DNA from: Desulfobacterales bacterium
Lineage (GTDB): Bacteria > Desulfobacterota > Desulfobacteria > Desulfobacterales > Desulfosalsimonadaceae
DNA length: 64,000 bases
Direction: 5' to 3'
Assembly: GCA_034520365.1 (NCBI GenBank)
Contig: JAXHNP010000007.1
Coordinates: forward strand, 310,001-374,000
Positions 16,906 to 25,490 of this stretch are shown piece by piece. Made by a program: the position numbers and the translations under genes. The notes beneath the pieces are model-generated. The model made no database searches. It was not told the DNA's origin and saw only the letters and a program-made list of their open reading frames with translations. The stretch's first letter is position 1. The number at the start of each line of letters is the position of its first letter.

Positions 16906-17855
16906 AGCTCACCAATCCATTGATTCTGGCCCCTATGGCCGGCATTACCCACATGCCCTTCCGGATTCTGGCCCGGGAGGCGGGCTGCGGCCTGGTGTGC
17001 AGTGAAATGATCAGCTCAAACGGGCTGCATTACGGCTCGGCGGAAACCCGGGACATGCTGGTGATGGATGACGCGGAAAAGCCCATTTCCGTGCAGTTAT
17101 TCGGCCAGCGCCCCGATATTATGGCCGAGGCGGCGGCTATGGTGGAAGCCATGGGTGCGGATATTATTGATGTAAATTTCGGATGCGCGGTCAAAAAGGT
17201 GGTTCGCACCGGCGCGGGCGCGGCATTGATGAAGGACCTGGACCGGGCGGAGCAGATGCTCATTAAAATGCGAAAGGCCATCCGCATTCCGTTAACCATT
17301 AAAATCCGCTCCGGATGGGATGCCTCGGGCAGGCAGGCGATCGAGCTCTGCCGCATAGCGGGGGCCTGCGGCGTGGATGCCGTAACCGTCCATCCCCGCA
17401 CCGCCAGGCAGGGGTTTCGGGGGTGTGCGGACTGGCAGGTGATTAAACGGGTAAAAGAGGCCGCTGCCATCCCGGTGATCGGAAACGGGGATATCAAGCG
17501 GCCGTCCGATGTCCAGAAAATGATCGAAGCTACCAACTGTGACGGGGTGATGATCGGCCGGGCGGCCATCGGCAACCCCTGTTTTTTTACCCAGGCCCTG
17601 GCAGCCCTCCGCCATGAGCCGATTCCGCCGGTGGACCCATTGCATCGGTTTCAGATGATGCATTGGTATATGGATCAGATGATTACGCTCTTCGGTGAAA
17701 AAAAAGCCTGCCGGATGCTTCGCAGCCGCCTCGGCTGGTTTTCCAAGGGCCTTCCGGCAAGCTCTGTGTTCAGACGCGCCATCACCCGGATCAGAAGCAG
17801 GGAAGAAGCCGAGCACCTGATCGAGGCTTACAAGAAACAATTAATGTCGGCATAG
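16887..17855 (+). CDS. dusB: tRNA-dihydrouridine synthase (DusB type)
   Basis: FMN-dependent TIM-barrel enzyme that reduces uridine to dihydrouridine in tRNA. The family start PLILAPMAGITHMPFR and the catalytic Cys in VNFGCAVKKV are visible; the residue after it is Ala where Pro is common. FMN-phosphate motifs are VIGNGDI and GVMIGRAAIGNP. At 322 residues it has normal length. The frame is open to 16698 inside the DUF1848 gene, but ATG 16887 gives the standard N-terminus. It converges on the enoyl-CoA hydratase gene with a 6-base gap. Confidence 0.88.
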   Translation: MRIGDIELTNPLILAPMAGITHMPFRILAREAGCGLVCSEMISSNGLHYGSAETRDMLVMDDAEKPISVQLFGQRPDIMAEAAAMVEAMGADIIDVNFGCAVKKVVRTGAGAALMKDLDRAEQMLIKMRKAIRIPLTIKIRSGWDASGRQAIELCRIAGACGVDAVTVHPRTARQGFRGCADWQVIKRVKEAAAIPVIGNGDIKRPSDVQKMIEATNCDGVMIGRAAIGNPCFFTQALAALRHEPIPPVDPLHRFQMMHWYMDQMITLFGEKKACRMLRSRLGWFSKGLPASSVFRRAITRIRSREEAEHLIEAYKKQLMSA

Positions 17856-17861
17856 CCCCGC

Positions 17862-18614
17862 CTATTCGGGTGATGCCAGTTTGAGCGAATACATGACCAT
17901 CATCTGGTTTCTATCCTCCATCTGGAGGCATGCCTCAAGGCCCCCGGCATCGATATTGACGTTGATGGCCTCCTTGGTCATTCGCAGGCCCAGAGGCGTT
18001 TTACTCGCCATGGTTTGGGCCAGCTCCCCGGCGGTCTCAAGCATTTGATCCTTTGGCACCAGCCGGCTGGCGAACCCCAGCTGCATGGCCTCTTCCGCAC
18101 TCATCCAGTTGCCGGTGAGCAGGAATTCATTGGCCCGGCCGGAGCCGATCAAACGCGGCAGGAAATAGCTCGATGCCATATCCGCCCCGCCCAGCCCGAT
18201 ATTGATATAGGCCGCATTAAACCGGGCGTTTTCCGCCAAAATCCGGATATCCGAGGCCATGGCCAGAGAAAATCCAAAGCCGGAGGCCGCCCCGTGGATG
18301 CAGGAGATAATGGGCTGCGGCGCCATGCGCATGGCAAGCAGAAGTCTGGCCATCCGGGCCTGGCCGTTATAGGCCTCCGTCGGCGGCATCTTAAACATCT
18401 CCGGCCCGTAGGTCTGCATATCCAGCCCGGCGCAGAACCCTTTGGCATCCCCGCCGTCAAGCACAATCACCCGCACGCTTTCATCATAGCGCCGGTCCCG
18501 CCAGAATGTTTCGAACTCCTCAATGGTCTGGCGGTCAAAGGCATTATAGTTATTCGGCCGGTTTAAGGTGAGGTAGCCGATGTGATCTTTGGCTTGATAG
18601 ATTAAATTCTCCAT
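17862..18614 (-). CDS. Enoyl-CoA hydratase/isomerase family protein
   Basis: Crotonase-fold protein of 250 residues. Oxyanion-hole segments are FCAGLDMQTYG near residue 70 and HGAASGFGFSLAMASDIRI near 115. The active-site region GLGGADMASSYFLPRLIG lacks an obvious first catalytic Glu but keeps a Gly-rich turn, so the exact reaction (hydration or isomerisation) is uncertain. AAGGAG precedes the ATG. It is on the same strand as the acyl-CoA dehydrogenase, TetR and APH genes but separated from them by pyrE, suggesting a fatty- or aromatic-acid degradation theme. Confidence 0.82.
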   Translation of the reverse strand: MENLIYQAKDHIGYLTLNRPNNYNAFDRQTIEEFETFWRDRRYDESVRVIVLDGGDAKGFCAGLDMQTYGPEMFKMPPTEAYNGQARMARLLLAMRMAPQPIISCIHGAASGFGFSLAMASDIRILAENARFNAAYINIGLGGADMASSYFLPRLIGSGRANEFLLTGNWMSAEEAMQLGFASRLVPKDQMLETAGELAQTMASKTPLGLRMTKEAINVNIDAGGLEACLQMEDRNQMMVMYSLKLASPE

Positions 18615-18654
18615 TTAAAGCTCCTTATTGGGATTGGGATTAAGAGCCGAAACA

Positions 18655-18854
18655 GTCGGCACGGTGGCCGACCCTACGACGATTATTCACGGCACATCTC
18701 ACTGTAGGCGGGCGGTCGTGTCCGCCGTTCAATTTTTGGCCGGCACGGTGGCCGGCCCTACGACGGTTGGTCCCAGGCACATCCTGCGTAGGGCGGGCCA
18801 CTGTGCCCGCCTCAAAATAGAAGGACAGGCCACTGTGCCCGCCTCAAAATAGAT
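18655..18854. repeat. Composite family A repeats
   Basis: Two successive GG(T/C)CGGCACGGTGGCCGGCC-type hairpins, a GTAGGGCGGGCCACTGTGCCC arm, and a tandem duplicate of GGCCACTGTGCCCGCCTCAA. A nested or rearranged family A insertion filling the gap before pyrE. Confidence 0.7.
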
Positions 18855-18959
18855 ATGGCGAATCTGGGTTGCGCTTGATATCATCCGGCTTGACAATCCT
18901 TGGCCATTCGGTTAGTCATCGATAGCTTTTTTAACAAAACAGGGAAAGGATTTCTATCC

Positions 18960-19520
18960 ATGACCGAAAGGGACCAACTCATTGATCTGATCCGGCAGCG
19001 TTCGTTTCAGTATTCCAAAGAGCCCATATTCACGCTGGCTTCCGGCAAAAAAAGCAACTTCTATTTCAACTTGAAGGGGGTGACCTATTACCCGCCAGGC
19101 ATCGTCCTGATCGGTGCATTGATGTATGACAAAATTCAGGAGCTTAACCTAGACCCTGCAGGCATCGGCGGGCTGACCATGGGCGCGGACCCGATCGCCA
19201 TTTCCGTGGCCTACACCTCGCAGCTCCGGGGCAATCCGATTGATGCGTTTTCCGTGCGAAAAGAACCCAAAGCCCACGGCCTGCGACTGCCGATCGAAGG
19301 CAACATGGAACCCGGCGATCCGGTAATTGTGATTGAAGACGTGGTTACCACCGGCGGCTCCACCATCAAGGCCATCAATGCGGTCCGGGATTACGGCCTT
19401 GAGATCCTGAGCGTGATTGCGCTGCTTGACCGCTGCGAGCAGAACGGCCGCGAAAACATCGAGGCCTGCGGGGTAAATGTCTACTCCCTGTTAACCATCA
19501 ACGATTTTATCAGCCAATGA
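18960..19520 (+). CDS. pyrE: Orotate phosphoribosyltransferase
   Basis: Pyrimidine biosynthesis enzyme converting orotate and PRPP to OMP, 186 residues. Visible motifs are TLASGKKSNFYFNLKG at the N-terminus, FSVRKEPKAHG with the catalytic lysines, and the PRPP-binding VIVIEDVVTTGGST. The frame is open from 18900, but ATG 18960 follows AAAGGA and gives the usual length. The stop overlaps the 3' end of the convergent phosphotransferase gene by 11 bases. Confidence 0.92.
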   Translation: MTERDQLIDLIRQRSFQYSKEPIFTLASGKKSNFYFNLKGVTYYPPGIVLIGALMYDKIQELNLDPAGIGGLTMGADPIAISVAYTSQLRGNPIDAFSVRKEPKAHGLRLPIEGNMEPGDPVIVIEDVVTTGGSTIKAINAVRDYGLEILSVIALLDRCEQNGRENIEACGVNVYSLLTINDFISQ

Positions 19521-20565
19521 CGCCTTTGGCGGCATTTTCCAGAAATCCCACCGCATAGCCCATCTGGATAAACCGTTTATCCTTGGTTTGGCCGTGATAA
19601 TACCGGTAATAAATCTGCTGGGCGATACCCGCCAGCCGGAAAAGGCCGAAGCAGTAATAGAAATCGAAATTGCCCAGCTCAATCCCCGCTGTTTCCGCAT
19701 ACCGATCCACCACCTCCCGGCGGGTCATCATCCCCTCGTAGGTCGTTGGCAGCATCCGCATGAGCTGCATCTCCTCCGGATCATCCCGGTTGATCCAGTA
19801 GGCCAGGGACGCCCCCAGATCCATTAACGGATCACCCAGGGTGGCCATCTCCCAGTCCAGAATGCCGATAATATCCAAAGGGTTGTCCGGATTTAAGACC
19901 AGGTTGTCGAATTTATAGTCATTGTGAATGATTGCCGGACGCTCAAAATCATCCGGCTGATTGGCGGCCAGCCACGCCATCACCGGCTCGAAATCCGGGA
20001 CATCCGGGGTTCGGGCCTCCCGGTACCGCCTGCTCCAGCCCTCCACCTGGCGCCGGACATAGCCCTGGGGTTTACCGAAGTCTGCCAGGCCGATGGCCTC
20101 ATAATCGAGGGAATGCAGCCGCACGTGGAGATCAACCATATTCTCGCAAAGCCGGCGGGCATCCGCCGGCGCAAGGGACAGGTCCTCGGGCAGGTCTTTT
20201 CGCAGGATAATCCCCTGCAGCCGCTCCATGACGTAAAAGGGGCAGCCCATGATGCTCTCATCCTCGGTATAGACCAGGGGCTTCGGGCAGTAGGGAAAGA
20301 CCGGATACAGGGCGCTCAATATTTTGTATTCGCGGCCCATGTCATGGGCGGTTTTGGCCTTTCTGCCGAATGGCGGCCGGCGGAGCACCATCTCCCGGTC
20401 CCCCACCCGGATAAAATACGTGAGGTTGGAGAACCCGCTGGGAAACTGTTTAATCTCCAGGCTGCCGGACAGCCCTTCGATATGCTGCTTTAAAAAACTC
20501 TCCACAGCCGCCTGATCCAGCTCTTCCCCATCGCGAATTTTAGTCGGTGTATCAACGATCGGCAT
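19510..20565 (-). CDS. APH-family phosphotransferase (ACAD10-like aminoglycoside-kinase fold)
   Basis: A 351-residue kinase-like protein. The N-terminal lobe has FPSGFSNLTYFIRVGDREMV, the catalytic loop is IIHNDYKFDNLVLN, and the metal-binding DWE is in GILDWEMATLGDPLMDLG. Such proteins commonly accompany acyl-CoA dehydrogenases and are thought to phosphorylate hydroxy-acyl substrates so they can be converted to unsaturated acyl-CoAs. The acyl-CoA dehydrogenase and TetR genes lie directly upstream on the same strand, which supports that role. Confidence 0.85.
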   Translation of the reverse strand: MPIVDTPTKIRDGEELDQAAVESFLKQHIEGLSGSLEIKQFPSGFSNLTYFIRVGDREMVLRRPPFGRKAKTAHDMGREYKILSALYPVFPYCPKPLVYTEDESIMGCPFYVMERLQGIILRKDLPEDLSLAPADARRLCENMVDLHVRLHSLDYEAIGLADFGKPQGYVRRQVEGWSRRYREARTPDVPDFEPVMAWLAANQPDDFERPAIIHNDYKFDNLVLNPDNPLDIIGILDWEMATLGDPLMDLGASLAYWINRDDPEEMQLMRMLPTTYEGMMTRREVVDRYAETAGIELGNFDFYYCFGLFRLAGIAQQIYYRYYHGQTKDKRFIQMGYAVGFLENAAKGVIG

Positions 20566-20621
20566 TTACAACTCCCTGAATTTAACCGGCATAAAAACAA
20601 TTGGCCTCAGGCTTCCGATGC

Positions 20622-20742
20622 TGTCATTTCGGGGAACGACAGTGACGAGAAATCTTGAAAATTCATGCAATTATAAGATTTCTCGCTGGCGCTCGAAATG
20701 ACAACTGAGCCATTTTTTACTGTTAAGTTAACGACATTGAAT
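20622..20742. repeat. Family B2 inverted repeat, left end missing
   Basis: Palindrome CTGTCATTTCGGGGAACGAC ... CGCTCGAAATGACA, with the right terminal region GTTAAGTTAACGACATTGAA. The left terminal repeat is not recognisable. Confidence 0.65.
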
Positions 20743-21451
20743 TTGACATCACAATGGACTCAATGACAAAAATCACAAAATCCGCATACGCGTCCACGGA
20801 AACGCGCCGCCGGCTGTATTTCCAGCGCTTGACATACCAGTCCTGGAGCATGGCCTTGATTACCGTGGCCGTCAAAACCGGATTCTCCAGCGAAAACACC
20901 CCTTCGCGAAGCCCCTGTTCCAGAATGTCGATAAACAGCTGCTCGGTGGCCAGTTCCCCCTCAATCGACCTTTTCTGCTGGGCCTTGTCCAGATTCTTGG
21001 TCTCCATGAATGAAAAGTAAAACCAGGGCTGCATGACCTCGGTCAGGTACAGATGGGTCCGGATGGCCATGCGCAGCTTCTGGCCGACCGATTCAACCGA
21101 TTCGATCTGTTGGCTGAGTATCCGGCGGGTTAAGCGCTGACCCTGGTTCTGGATCATCTCCAGCAGTTCATCTTTGCTGGTAAAATAGGAATAGAGGGCG
21201 CCCATACTTAGCCCCGAGGCCCGGCTCAGATCCCTCAGGCTCATGGTCTGAAAGCCCTTTTCATTGGAGAGCTTCAGGGTGGTGTCAAAGATATTGGCCA
21301 AGTTCCGGACCGCCACGGCCTCCTTCTTGGTCTTGATGGAAGTCTGGTTTTCATGAAAAATCTCGCGGCAGAGCTCCTCCATGGAAACCAGGGCCATCTG
21401 CCGGAATTCATTGAACCGCATATGCTGAAATGTATTTGCCGCCGTTTGCAT
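20723..21451 (-). CDS. TetR/AcrR family transcriptional regulator
   Basis: A 242-residue repressor. An unusual extension of about 45 residues precedes the helix-turn-helix. The DNA-binding domain runs from about 48 to 100 with MSLRDLSRASGLSMGALYSYFTSKDELL. The C-terminal ligand domain ends near residue 235. It lies 27 bases downstream of the acyl-CoA dehydrogenase and upstream of the APH-type kinase. It probably senses an acyl-CoA and controls this block; a candidate operator sits between the divergent promoters at 22900-22988. Confidence 0.87.
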   Translation of the reverse strand: MQTAANTFQHMRFNEFRQMALVSMEELCREIFHENQTSIKTKKEAVAVRNLANIFDTTLKLSNEKGFQTMSLRDLSRASGLSMGALYSYFTSKDELLEMIQNQGQRLTRRILSQQIESVESVGQKLRMAIRTHLYLTEVMQPWFYFSFMETKNLDKAQQKRSIEGELATEQLFIDILEQGLREGVFSLENPVLTATVIKAMLQDWYVKRWKYSRRRVSVDAYADFVIFVIESIVMSNSMSLT

Positions 21452-21478
21452 CTGCCTGCCCGTTTATCCGGTTTCTGT

Positions 21479-22684
21479 TTATCCGGTTTCTGCGGGATAT
21501 TCCCGCAGAATCCGTTTGGCCAAAGCCACCTTGTGCACCTCGTCCGCCCCGTCATAGATCCGGGCGGCCCGCTCGTGCCGGAAGAAAAAAGCAAGGATCG
21601 TGTCATCGGTCATACCGAGGCCGCCGTGCACCTGAAGCGCCCGGTCCACCACCCGCTGCATGGTGTTGGCCACCATGAACTTGATCATGGAGATATCATG
21701 GCGGGCCGCCTTGGCGCCCTCATTGTCAATTTTCCACGCTGCATGAAGCGTCATCAGCCGGGCCGCCTGAATCTCGGCCGCACTTTCGGAAATCCAGGCC
21801 TGAATGATCTGCCGGGAGGCCAGGGGCTTGCCGTCCTTGGTAATCTGCCGGCTGTTGGCCCGGCGGCACATCAGTTCAAAGGACCGCTGGCAGATGCCCA
21901 GCCACCGCATGCAGTGATGGATCCGGCCCGGCCCCAGACGCTCCTGGGCGATCACAAACCCATGGCCTTCCTGCCCGAGCAGATTCGCCTGCGGCACCCG
22001 GCAGGACTGGAACAGGATTTCCCCGTGGCTGAAATAATCCTCGCCCGCATGACCCATCACCGGAATATTTCTGACCAGGTTAAAGCCGGGGGTATCTGTT
22101 GGCACGATAATCATGCTCGCCTGGGTATAATCCGGGGCCTCGGGATTTGTCACCGCCATCACAATGGCAAATTCCGCGCCGTCTGCTGAAGACGTATACC
22201 ACTTGTGCCCGTTTATCACATAGTCGTCCCCGTCCTTTTCCGCGGTGGTTTCAAGGAGCACCGGGTTGGAGCCCGGCATGTCCACCTCGGTCATGGCAAA
22301 ACAGGACCGGATATCGCCGGCCACCAGGGGATAGAGATATTTTTTGCGCTGCTCTTCGGTGGCGTGCATGTGAAGGATTTCGACATTTCCCGCATCCGGG
22401 GCCTGGCACCAGAACACGAAATGCCCGAGCGGCGTCCGGCCCAGGGCTTCTGACAGCAGCCCGTGCTCCAACAAAGAAAGCCCCAAACCGCCGCAATCCT
22501 CCGGAAAATTGGGCGCCCAGAGCTCCATCTGCCGGACTTTTTCCTGCTTTTCCCGGATTGCGGGCAGCATCTCCCGGAATCCCTTGCTGTTAAATTCCGG
22601 CTCCAGCGGAATGAGCTCCCGGTCGACAAATTCATTGACCATTTCCAGGATGGTCTTCATTTTGTCAGATATTGAAAAATCCAT
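21479..22684 (-). CDS. Acyl-CoA dehydrogenase family protein
   Basis: FAD-dependent acyl-CoA dehydrogenase of 401 residues. It has the three-part fold, with CFAMTEVDMPGSNP near residue 135 (flavin and substrate contacts), WYTSSADGAEFAIVMAV, and the C-terminal QVHGGLGMTDD plus IYDGADEVHKVALAKRIL. The sequence resembles the ACAD10/11-like group, which fits the APH-type kinase downstream. Electrons would pass to an ETF; etfB is divergently encoded 567 bases away. GGGAGT precedes the ATG. Confidence 0.9.
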   Translation of the reverse strand: MDFSISDKMKTILEMVNEFVDRELIPLEPEFNSKGFREMLPAIREKQEKVRQMELWAPNFPEDCGGLGLSLLEHGLLSEALGRTPLGHFVFWCQAPDAGNVEILHMHATEEQRKKYLYPLVAGDIRSCFAMTEVDMPGSNPVLLETTAEKDGDDYVINGHKWYTSSADGAEFAIVMAVTNPEAPDYTQASMIIVPTDTPGFNLVRNIPVMGHAGEDYFSHGEILFQSCRVPQANLLGQEGHGFVIAQERLGPGRIHHCMRWLGICQRSFELMCRRANSRQITKDGKPLASRQIIQAWISESAAEIQAARLMTLHAAWKIDNEGAKAARHDISMIKFMVANTMQRVVDRALQVHGGLGMTDDTILAFFFRHERAARIYDGADEVHKVALAKRILREYPAETG

Positions 22685-22735
22685 GTTACTCCCTTTTTAT
22701 GACCTTTTTCTAAGATGATCAGCGATTAATGCCCA

Positions 22736-22889
22736 CACTCAGCGCCATTCACTTAAAAGTAGAAATGGGCTCGGTTGTCATTTCGAGCGGCAGCGAGAAA
22801 TCTTACAATCGCATGATTTTTTCAGATTTCTCGTCACTGTCGTTCCTCGAAATGACAGGGGCGGAATGCTAAGGTTAATAACATTGTGT
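22736..22889. repeat. Family B2 element, inverse orientation
   Basis: Terminal repeats ACTCAGCGCCATTCACTTAA on the left and AAGGTTAATAACATTGTGT on the right surround the TTGTCATTTCGAGC ... CTCGAAATGACA palindrome. It lies in the leader between the predicted promoter and the acyl-CoA dehydrogenase start. Confidence 0.65.
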
Positions 22890-22899
22890 CCATGCTGAT

Positions 22900-22928
22900 T
22901 TATTATCGGCATCCGCCTCGGCTGTCAA
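22900..22928 (-). promoter_or_regulatory. Candidate promoter for the acyl-CoA dehydrogenase operon
   Basis: On the minus strand TTGACA (22928-22923), 17 bases, then TAATAA (22905-22900). A near-consensus sigma-70 arrangement facing the dehydrogenase gene. Confidence 0.55.
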
Positions 22929-22964
22929 CAAAAAAAACGAGCGAGCGCTCTATTTTTTGTTGAC
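22924..22964. promoter_or_regulatory. Candidate operator between divergent promoters
   Basis: Perfect 12-base inverted arms GTCAACAAAAAA (22924-22935) and TTTTTTGTTGAC (22953-22964) surround CGAGCGAGCGCTC, whose GAGCGCTC (22943-22950) is itself palindromic. It sits exactly between the two -35 boxes, the expected place for a repressor such as the nearby TetR protein. Confidence 0.5.
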
Positions 22965-22988
22965 GCTAACGTTTTAATATTCTATTAG
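22960..22988 (+). promoter_or_regulatory. Candidate promoter for etfB
   Basis: TTGACG (22960-22965), 17 bases, then TATTAG (22983-22988), pointing toward etfB. It is back-to-back with the acyl-CoA dehydrogenase promoter. Confidence 0.45.
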
Positions 22989-23061
22989 AAATAAATGGTC
23001 TCCAAGCAATTTAACCCTGCGATGTCCTGGCCTTTTAACCAAGGGATCATAAAGCCAAATA

Positions 23062-23095
23062 CATGGCGGATGCGCTATCGCTTATCCGCCCTACG
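23062..23095. repeat. Family D GGCGGATGCGC palindrome
   Basis: TGGCGGATGCGCTATCGCTTATCCGCC, a REP-like palindrome also present at 43086-43122. Confidence 0.6.
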
Positions 23096-23133
23096 CGCTG
23101 GCGGTAAACCCTAAAAACCCTGGACGCACGGGT

Positions 23134-23220
23134 GGTCGGCACGGTGGCCGACCCTACGAAATGCCGGCATGCCTTCGTAGGGCAGGCCACCGCGCCTGCC
23201 TGAAAAATAGAACAAATTTC
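23134..23220. repeat. Family A element, one end preserved
   Basis: GGTCGGCACGGTGGCCGACC hairpin, the GTAGGGCAGGCCACCGCGCC arm, then AATAGAACAAATTTCCCACC, a decayed version of the terminal repeat. Lies in the etfB leader. Confidence 0.7.
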
Positions 23221-23251
23221 CCACCAAGAGCGAAAGAAAAGGAAGGCGCGC

Positions 23252-24046
23252 ATGAACATCCTGGTCTGCGTGAAGGCGGTGCCGGATTTTGACCGGATCA
23301 TCGCTTCAGAGAACATATATGACGAACCGCCGGATCCCTTGAAGGCGGTGGATGATGACACGGAACTTTCCATGAACCGCTTTGATGAGTCAGCCGTGGA
23401 AGAGGCGGTGTTAATCAAGGAAAAGTTCGGCAAAACCCATATTGACATCGTCTCATGCGGCCCGGACGGTGCCCGGAAAGCCGTCAAGCGGGGCATCGGC
23501 ATGGGCGCTGACAAGGGCATGCACATTAAGGCCGATTACGCCCGGGCCTGCGATGCCATGCAGACCGCCCGGGCCATTGCAGCGATCGCATCGGAAAAAC
23601 CCTATAATCTGATTTTAACCGGGGTGATGTCTGAAGACATGATGCAGTTTCAGGTCGGCCCCATGCTGGCCGCCTGCCTGGATATCCCCTGGGCCTCCGC
23701 AGTGGTCAGGGCTGATCTTGATCCGGAAAAATCGCTGATTTCTGTTGAGCAGGAACGCGAGGGCGGGGCCAGGGCCCTGATCGAATTGGACCTGCCGGCC
23801 CTTGTCACGATCCAGACCGGGATCAATATCCCCCGCTATCCGAGTCTCTCCAATATGCTCCGGGCCAATAAAACCGGCATCTCGGAAATCGCCATGGATT
23901 CGCTTGATATAGGGGGTAAAAGCTATAACGTGTCGGGCTATGCGCCGCCTGAGAAAAAACGGGCCGGGCAAGTGATCGACGGCACGCCGGAGGAGAAGGC
24001 CAAAAAACTCATCCATATGCTGAAACAAAAATCGCTGCTTTCCTAA
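23252..24046 (+). CDS. etfB: Electron transfer flavoprotein beta subunit
   Basis: A 264-residue ETF beta subunit (MNILVCVKAVPDFDRIIASE at the N-terminus; EQEREGGARALIELDLPALVTIQTGIN in the conserved middle). It normally dimerises with EtfA and carries electrons from acyl-CoA dehydrogenases to a membrane quinone reductase or a bifurcating partner. No etfA follows: the next gene is the opposite-strand GGDEF gene. EtfA must be encoded elsewhere or have been lost here. Divergent from the acyl-CoA dehydrogenase, with a shared candidate operator. Confidence 0.9.
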   Translation: MNILVCVKAVPDFDRIIASENIYDEPPDPLKAVDDDTELSMNRFDESAVEEAVLIKEKFGKTHIDIVSCGPDGARKAVKRGIGMGADKGMHIKADYARACDAMQTARAIAAIASEKPYNLILTGVMSEDMMQFQVGPMLAACLDIPWASAVVRADLDPEKSLISVEQEREGGARALIELDLPALVTIQTGINIPRYPSLSNMLRANKTGISEIAMDSLDIGGKSYNVSGYAPPEKKRAGQVIDGTPEEKAKKLIHMLKQKSLLS

Positions 24047-24060
24047 GACAGGTTAACACT

Positions 24061-24208
24061 CAATGTCATTCTCTTTAGCATTCCGCCCCTGTCATTTCGA
24101 GGAGCGATAGTGACGAGAAATCTTAAAAAATCATGGCAATTGTAAGATTTCTCGCTGCCGCTCGAAATGACCACCGAGCCCATTTCTGCTCTTAAGTTAA
24201 TGGCATTG
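24061..24208. mobile_element. Family B2 element with 8-bp flanking repeats
   Basis: From CAATGTCATTCTCTTTAGC to AAGTTAATGGCATTG around the TGTCATTTCGAGGAGCGATA palindrome. Direct repeats GGTTAACA lie at 24051-24058 and 24209-24216, the second one including the stop codon of the GGDEF gene. Confidence 0.55.
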
Positions 24209-24210
24209 GG

Positions 24211-25332
24211 TTAACAGCTGTTTTGGGCCTCATAAAACACCACCTGGTTGCGGCCGCTGTTTTTGGCCTGGTACAAGGCCTTATCCGCCTCCTCAAACAG
24301 GTTCTCCCGGTTTTGCGCCAGCCGGGGCACACACGTGGCAACACCCAAGCTGATCGTGGTTTTTATTTCATGGCTGTAATAAAAAAGCGTCATGCGCTCA
24401 ACCTCAGCGCGGACCTTTTCCGCCAGCTCCACCGCATCCGGCCCTTCATGGTTTAAAAGAAGCATCACAAACTCCTCGCCGCCGTATCTGGCGATAAAAT
24501 CCGTATCCCGCTGAAAAATGCCGGAGAGGACATGGGCAATTTTTTTCAGGTACGCGTCCCCGGCCAGATGGCCGTAGGTGTCGTTGACCGGTTTGAAGTG
24601 ATCGATATCGCAGATGATAACGGACAAGGGAATGGCGCTTCGGGCCGCCGCCTTCCACTGGACATTGAAAATTTCATCAAAATAGCGGCGGTTATACAGG
24701 CCGGTGAGCACATCCACCCGGCTGATTTTTTCGACCTCTTCGGATTTTAATTTAAGTAAGTGCTCATTTTCCAAGGCGTCCCAGTATTCCCGGTTGCCCC
24801 TGAAAGCCACCAGGATCATATAGGCGGCAAAAAGGCAAATCAGAAAAACGATGATATTATTGGTCTGCAGAAACAGCATCAGCAGGGCGGCCGGCATCAG
24901 CATGATCAGGTTATAGACAACCGAAGTGCGCCGGGAGGGCATAAAGGCGACCACGCCGCCGGAATCAAGCCCCACCGTGCTTGCCAGCATAATCATCTTG
25001 GAGGTCAAATCCTCGGGCTGAATCATGAAATAGGCAAACCCGACCCCCCAGGTAAGGGCTGTGGCATATACGCTCGTAAAAAACGCGCAGTAGTTGAGCC
25101 GCCGGTTGATTTGGTCGAATTTGTCGTAGAATTTAAACTGCACCACCCGGAAACAGGCGATGAGAGCCATTAGCGAGAGAAAAATGATGGAGAATATGAG
25201 GTGCCGTTTGTAGAACCCGTCCACAGAGAGCACCGCAATGGTGACGGCCAGATAAAAATACATGCCGATGGTGGACCGGTTTTTAAGATCATCGATCACG
25301 CGCCGGTTGATACGATGCCGCTCAAATGTCAT
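24211..25332 (-). CDS. Membrane-bound diguanylate cyclase (GGDEF)
   Basis: A 373-residue protein. Residues 20-190 form about five or six transmembrane helices in paired hairpins. The GGDEF domain from about 205 to 365 has a canonical ARYGGEEFVMLL active site and the metal- and GTP-binding DIDHFKPVNDTYGHLAGD. It should make cyclic di-GMP at the inner membrane. A typical RxxD inhibitory site is not obvious just before GGEEF. It lies 158 bases downstream of the HD-GYP regulator gene, a cyclic-di-GMP hydrolase candidate. Confidence 0.9.
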   Translation of the reverse strand: MTFERHRINRRVIDDLKNRSTIGMYFYLAVTIAVLSVDGFYKRHLIFSIIFLSLMALIACFRVVQFKFYDKFDQINRRLNYCAFFTSVYATALTWGVGFAYFMIQPEDLTSKMIMLASTVGLDSGGVVAFMPSRRTSVVYNLIMLMPAALLMLFLQTNNIIVFLICLFAAYMILVAFRGNREYWDALENEHLLKLKSEEVEKISRVDVLTGLYNRRYFDEIFNVQWKAAARSAIPLSVIICDIDHFKPVNDTYGHLAGDAYLKKIAHVLSGIFQRDTDFIARYGGEEFVMLLLNHEGPDAVELAEKVRAEVERMTLFYYSHEIKTTISLGVATCVPRLAQNRENLFEEADKALYQAKNSGRNQVVFYEAQNSC

Positions 25333-25490
25333 GAAAACTCCGATAGAATACTTGTCTGATCAAGAGAGGCCGCAGCGTACGGGTACGTCCGGCTTCAACG
25401 TAAGCGGCCAATTAAATGCCGCTGCCGCTCATCCATATGCGCCGCTTATAACAGCAAATTGAGCCCATTTCAATGGATTGGTGTCAGAAT

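Noticed and set aside
21353-22189. 278-codon plus-strand ORF
   Set aside because: Antisense to the well-supported acyl-CoA dehydrogenase and TetR genes; composition is that of a shadow frame in GC-rich DNA.
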